Shown: positions 6,237 to 8,804 of the stretch, piece after piece
Layout of the letters: each line of letters opens with the position of its first letter
How positions within the stretch are numbered: the stretch's first letter is position 1
NCBI RefSeq assembly: GCF_900766215.1
Contig: NZ_CAAFUQ010000065.1
Span: 1 to 8,804, forward strand
Direction of reading: 5' to 3'
Source of the DNA: an uncultured Finegoldia sp.
GTDB lineage: Bacteria; Bacillota; Clostridia; Tissierellales; Peptoniphilaceae
Length of the DNA: 8,804 bases
Program-made: the position numbers and the translations under genes
The notes under the pieces: generated by a model
What the model saw: only the letters and a program-made list of their open reading frames with translations
Told to the model about the DNA's origin: nothing
Database searches by the model: none

Positions 6237-6253
6237 CACCCCTCTATATTATA
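6237..6253 (-). promoter_or_regulatory. kdpE candidate -10 box and ribosome binding site
   Basis: TATAAT on the minus strand (6253-6248) runs almost directly into the Shine-Dalgarno AGAGGGGTG (6245-6237). The -35 region at 17 bp (AATTCT) is poor. The predicted start near 6241 would fall inside the Shine-Dalgarno. So either the leader is extremely short or this box is not the true -10. Confidence 0.4.
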
Positions 6254-6258
6254 CAATA

Positions 6259-6273
6259 TCTATTTAAAATAGA
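6259..6273. promoter_or_regulatory. Perfect palindrome upstream of kdpE
   Basis: TCTATTTAAAATAGA has 7-bp inverted arms (6259-6265 and 6267-6273) around one central base. It lies six bases upstream of the candidate -10 of kdpED, in the spacer and -35 zone. It could be an autoregulatory operator or an activator site compensating for a weak -35. In AT-rich DNA chance cannot be excluded. Confidence 0.35.
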
Positions 6274-6276
6274 ATT

Positions 6277-6325
6277 AAAAAAACTAGGTCTCTGACAAAA
6301 TTTTCTATATGTGGGACCTAGTTTT
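6277..6325 (-). terminator. Intrinsic terminator between kdpC and kdpE
   Basis: On the minus strand AAAACTAGGTC (6325-6315) pairs perfectly over 11 bp with GACCTAGTTTT (6290-6280) across a 24-base loop. The second arm runs into seven T in total (6283-6277). It begins 17 bases after the kdpC stop. It should end the kdpABC transcript and limit expression of kdpED from the pump promoter. The large loop is unusual and could allow alternative folding. Confidence 0.85.
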
Positions 6326-6342
6326 ATATCATATACCTATAA

Positions 6343-6945
6343 TTATTTTTTCAACTCTTTAATCAAGTCAATATTTAATTCAAGTACATTCACAGTGTTT
6401 TCTCCAAAAATACCAAATAGTTTATAGTTAGTATTCTTTTTAATTAATTCTTCAATAACTTTTTTAGATAATCCAGTGTTTTTTTCTATTCTGTCAACTT
6501 GAATATTTGCAGCTTTTATAGATATATGTGGATCTAGACCAGATGCTGATTGTGTTATTATATCTTCTGGAATATCAGATTTTTTTATTGATGGATTTTC
6601 AAGTAATAATTTATTAGTATCTTGGCTAATTCTTTGCTTTAATTCTGGGTTACTTACAGCTAAATTTTCACTACCAGAAGATATTGCTTCATGTTTATTT
6701 CCTGTAAATACATTATAATTAACTGCAGATGGTCTGCAATGAAATAACCTAGGATCTGTAAATTCTTGACCTATTAACTTTGAGCCTACAACTTTATTAT
6801 TGTAACTTACTAAACTTCCATTAGCTTGTTTGAAAAAAATGAGTTGACTTATTCCTGTAAGAAAGAAAGGATAAATAACTCCACACAAAACAAACATAAA
6901 TAACGATACAATAAAAGCTTTTTTAATTTTTTTCAAAAACTTCAT
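6343..6945 (-). CDS. kdpC: Potassium-transporting ATPase subunit KdpC
   Basis: KdpC is the accessory subunit of the KdpFABC potassium pump. It is anchored by one N-terminal membrane helix, stabilises the complex and raises ATP affinity. The 200 residues are normal length. A lysine-rich start (KFLKKIKKA) is followed by a single hydrophobic helix (about 11-37). The extracytoplasmic part carries family hallmarks: GSKLIGQEFTDPRLFHCRPSA (split as GSKLIGQ at 54-60 and FTDPRLFHCRPSA at 62-74), SGLDPHIS (135-142), QVDRI (149-153) and FGENTVNVLELN (180-191). ATG 6945 has the Shine-Dalgarno AAGGAG about seven bases upstream. The gene starts 12 bases after the kdpB stop, so it is cotranscribed and probably translationally linked with kdpB. 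It is the last gene before the terminator. No sign of damage. Confidence 0.97.
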   Translation of the reverse strand: MKFLKKIKKAFIVSLFMFVLCGVIYPFFLTGISQLIFFKQANGSLVSYNNKVVGSKLIGQEFTDPRLFHCRPSAVNYNVFTGNKHEAISSGSENLAVSNPELKQRISQDTNKLLLENPSIKKSDIPEDIITQSASGLDPHISIKAANIQVDRIEKNTGLSKKVIEELIKKNTNYKLFGIFGENTVNVLELNIDLIKELKK

Positions 6946-6957
6946 TAATTTCTCCTT

Positions 6958-8804
6958 TTAAACCCCAAGTAAAGTTAACAATGGGCTAACCAAAATATCT
7001 ATTATTTTTATTCCAATGAACGGACAAATTATTCCTCCTAAACCATATATAAGCATATTCTTACCTAACATTTTTGATGCTGACATAGGTTCATATTTTA
7101 CCCCTCTCATGGCTAAAGGTATTAAACAAGGAATAATTATGGCATTAAATATCAATGCTGATATAATTGCACTTGATGGTGTACTCAATGACATAATATT
7201 TAATACTTTCATTTTTGGAATTGCTACTGTAAAAATCGCTGGTATTATTGCAAAATATTTGGCTATATCATTTGAAATAGAAAATGTCGTTAATGATCCT
7301 CTAGTTATCAGTAATTGCTTTCCTATTTCTATAACTTCCAAAATTTTTGTTGGATTTGAATCCAAATCTACCATATTAGCAGCTTCTTTTGCAGAAGTTG
7401 TTCCACTATTCATTGCTATCCCAACATCTGCTTGAGCCAATGCTGGAGCATCATTTGTGCCATCTCCCGTCATTGCTACAATCTTACCTAGCGATTGTTC
7501 TTTTTTTATAGCTTCTATCTTATCTTCAGGTTTACATTCTGCAATATACCCGTCGACGCCAGCTTCTGCCGCTATTGTCGCAGCTGTTAATGGATTGTCT
7601 CCAGTACACATTATAGTTTTAATACCTATTTTTCTTAATCGTTCAAATCTTTCCCTTAAACCTGGTTTTACAGTGTCTTTTAAATAGATAATGCCGTAGA
7701 TTACATTATCAACACAAACAACCAATGGGGTTCCACCCAATTTAGATATGCCACTAATTTTTGTTTCTAAATCCCCTGGAATTTCTCCCCCTTTATCTCT
7801 TATTAATTTAATTATGGCATCTCCTGAACCTTTTCGAATTGAAGTTCCATTTTTTAGATCTACACCACTCATCTTACTTGACGCTGTAAATTCCACAAAT
7901 GATGCATCATTGTAGTCATCAAAAATAACTTTTGATCCTAATTTTCTTGCCAATTCTACTGTTGATTTACCTTCAGGTGTATCATCTTTTAGAGATGCAA
8001 TACAAGAGTAATCAATAAGATCTGACTTATGGATGCCATCTAAATTTATAAAATCACTAGCTAGCCTATTTCCAAAAGTTATAGTTCCTGTTTTATCCAA
8101 AATCATTGTGTCAACATCTCCGCATGATTCAACAGCTTTTCCTGACATTGCTATTACATTGAATCTAGTTACACGATCCATTCCAGCAATTCCTATAGCG
8201 CTCAATAGTGCCCCTATAGTTGTAGGTATCAAGCAGACTAATAAAGCAATTAAAGTTGATACTGATACTTTAACATTAGCATAAACAGCTATTGGATATA
8301 GAGTTATTATAACAATAATAAAAATTATAGTTAGAGAAACTAGCAGAGTGTTAAGTGCTATTTCATTAGGAGTTTTTTGTCTTGATGCTCCTTCTACAAG
8401 AGATATCATCTTATCCAAGAAAGACTCTCCTGGTTCAGAAGTAATTTTTACTTTTATCCAGTCAGAAACTACCAAAGTTCCACCTGTAACTGAACAGAAA
8501 TCTCCCCCACTTTCCTTTGTAACAGGAGCAGATTCACCAGTAATAGCGGATTCATCTATGCTTGCAATTCCTTCTATTATTTCGCCGTCATTAGGAATTA
8601 TTTCGCCTGACTTTACTAAAACAATATCTCCTTTTTTTAACTCATTACTTGATTTTTCTATTTCTTCGCCATTTTCCAATATACATCTTGCTTTCGTATC
8701 TTTTTTTGTTTTCTTAAGGCTTTCTGCTTGAGCTTTACCTCTACCTTCTGCAACAGATTCTGCAAAATTAGCAAAAACTAATGTTATAAATAAAATAACA
8801 GACA
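6958..8804 (-). CDS. kdpB: Potassium-transporting P-type ATPase subunit KdpB, 5' end outside window
   Basis: Catalytic subunit of the KdpFABC pump, which hydrolyses ATP to drive K+ import. About 614 residues are visible; family members have about 680, so some 70 N-terminal residues lie beyond the window edge. The frame stays open to 8804 and begins with SVILFITLVFANFAES, matching an internal KdpB helix. A TTG at 8679 gives an apparent start but sits mid-domain and is an ordinary leucine. Motifs: actuator TGES (8530-8541), phosphorylation site DKTGTIT with its aspartate codon at 8095-8097, ATP-binding domain with KGSGDAI, and hinge GDGTNDAPALAQADVGIAMNS in two parts. Membrane helices include CLIPTTIGALLSAIGIAG and SISNDIAKYFAIIPA, the latter retaining the Asp and Lys (of NDxAK) known to matter for ion coupling in E. 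coli. kdpA and perhaps kdpF should lie upstream. All catalytic residues seen are intact. Confidence 0.97.
   Translation of the reverse strand, partial: SVILFITLVFANFAESVAEGRGKAQAESLKKTKKDTKARCILENGEEIEKSSNELKKGDIVLVKSGEIIPNDGEIIEGIASIDESAITGESAPVTKESGGDFCSVTGGTLVVSDWIKVKITSEPGESFLDKMISLVEGASRQKTPNEIALNTLLVSLTIIFIIVIITLYPIAVYANVKVSVSTLIALLVCLIPTTIGALLSAIGIAGMDRVTRFNVIAMSGKAVESCGDVDTMILDKTGTITFGNRLASDFINLDGIHKSDLIDYSCIASLKDDTPEGKSTVELARKLGSKVIFDDYNDASFVEFTASSKMSGVDLKNGTSIRKGSGDAIIKLIRDKGGEIPGDLETKISGISKLGGTPLVVCVDNVIYGIIYLKDTVKPGLRERFERLRKIGIKTIMCTGDNPLTAATIAAEAGVDGYIAECKPEDKIEAIKKEQSLGKIVAMTGDGTNDAPALAQADVGIAMNSGTTSAKEAANMVDLDSNPTKILEVIEIGKQLLITRGSLTTFSISNDIAKYFAIIPAIFTVAIPKMKVLNIMSLSTPSSAIISALIFNAIIIPCLIPLAMRGVKYEPMSASKMLGKNMLIYGLGGIICPFIGIKIIDILVSPLLTLLGV

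Noticed and set aside
7016..7435. Open frame of 139 codons on the plus strand
   Set aside because: It lies wholly antisense to kdpB, resembles no family and reflects low stop density opposite membrane-helix codons.
8677..8679. TTG as start of kdpB
   Set aside because: The frame continues upstream to the window edge with clear KdpB sequence (FANFAESVAEGRGKAQAES), so this is an internal leucine codon.
8348..8731. Open frame of 127 codons on the plus strand
   Set aside because: Antisense shadow of the KdpB actuator region, whose motifs are intact on the minus strand.

Overview
This is an AT-rich window (about 30% GC by eye) from a low-GC Gram-positive bacterium. Shine-Dalgarno sites are strong (GGAGGTG, AAGGAG, AGAGGGG), -10 boxes are TATAAT, and intrinsic terminators are short. 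A rubredoxin gene points to an anaerobe or an organism of low-oxygen habitats. A Clostridia/Tissierellia relative such as Finegoldia or Peptoniphilus is my best guess, made from composition and gene content only.

Layout from left to right. Positions 1-71 are AT-rich with nothing I can support. On the minus strand follow typA/bipA (ribosome-associated translational GTPase, 112-1938, terminator 72-104) and a small anti-sigma-type ATP-binding protein (2063-2455). The anti-sigma gene is divergent from a plus-strand rubredoxin gene (2621-2782). Rubredoxin converges on engB/ysxC (ribosome-assembly GTPase, 2891-3496), with two hairpins between them. The rest of the window is a minus-strand potassium-transport locus. 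In transcription order it reads kdpB (5' end cut by the right window edge), kdpC, a strong terminator, kdpE, kdpD. kdpF and kdpA would be expected beyond position 8804.

How the genes work together: KdpB is the P-type ATPase subunit and KdpC the accessory subunit of the high-affinity K+ pump. KdpD and KdpE are the two-component system that normally switches the pump on under K+ limitation or osmotic stress. Here kdpE precedes kdpD, the pair is cut off from kdpABC by a terminator, and it has its own candidate promoter. KdpD lacks the whole N-terminal Walker-type KdpD domain and starts directly with the universal-stress-protein domain.

No gap between genes exceeds 300 bases. Apart from the KdpD architecture and several inverted repeats at promoters, the window looks like ordinary core genome. 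I see no mobile element, CRISPR array, RNA gene or new defence-type system. Three start codons were placed from ribosome binding sites and promoters rather than from the longest frame: typA (TTG at 1938), the anti-sigma gene (ATG at 2455) and engB (ATG at 3496).
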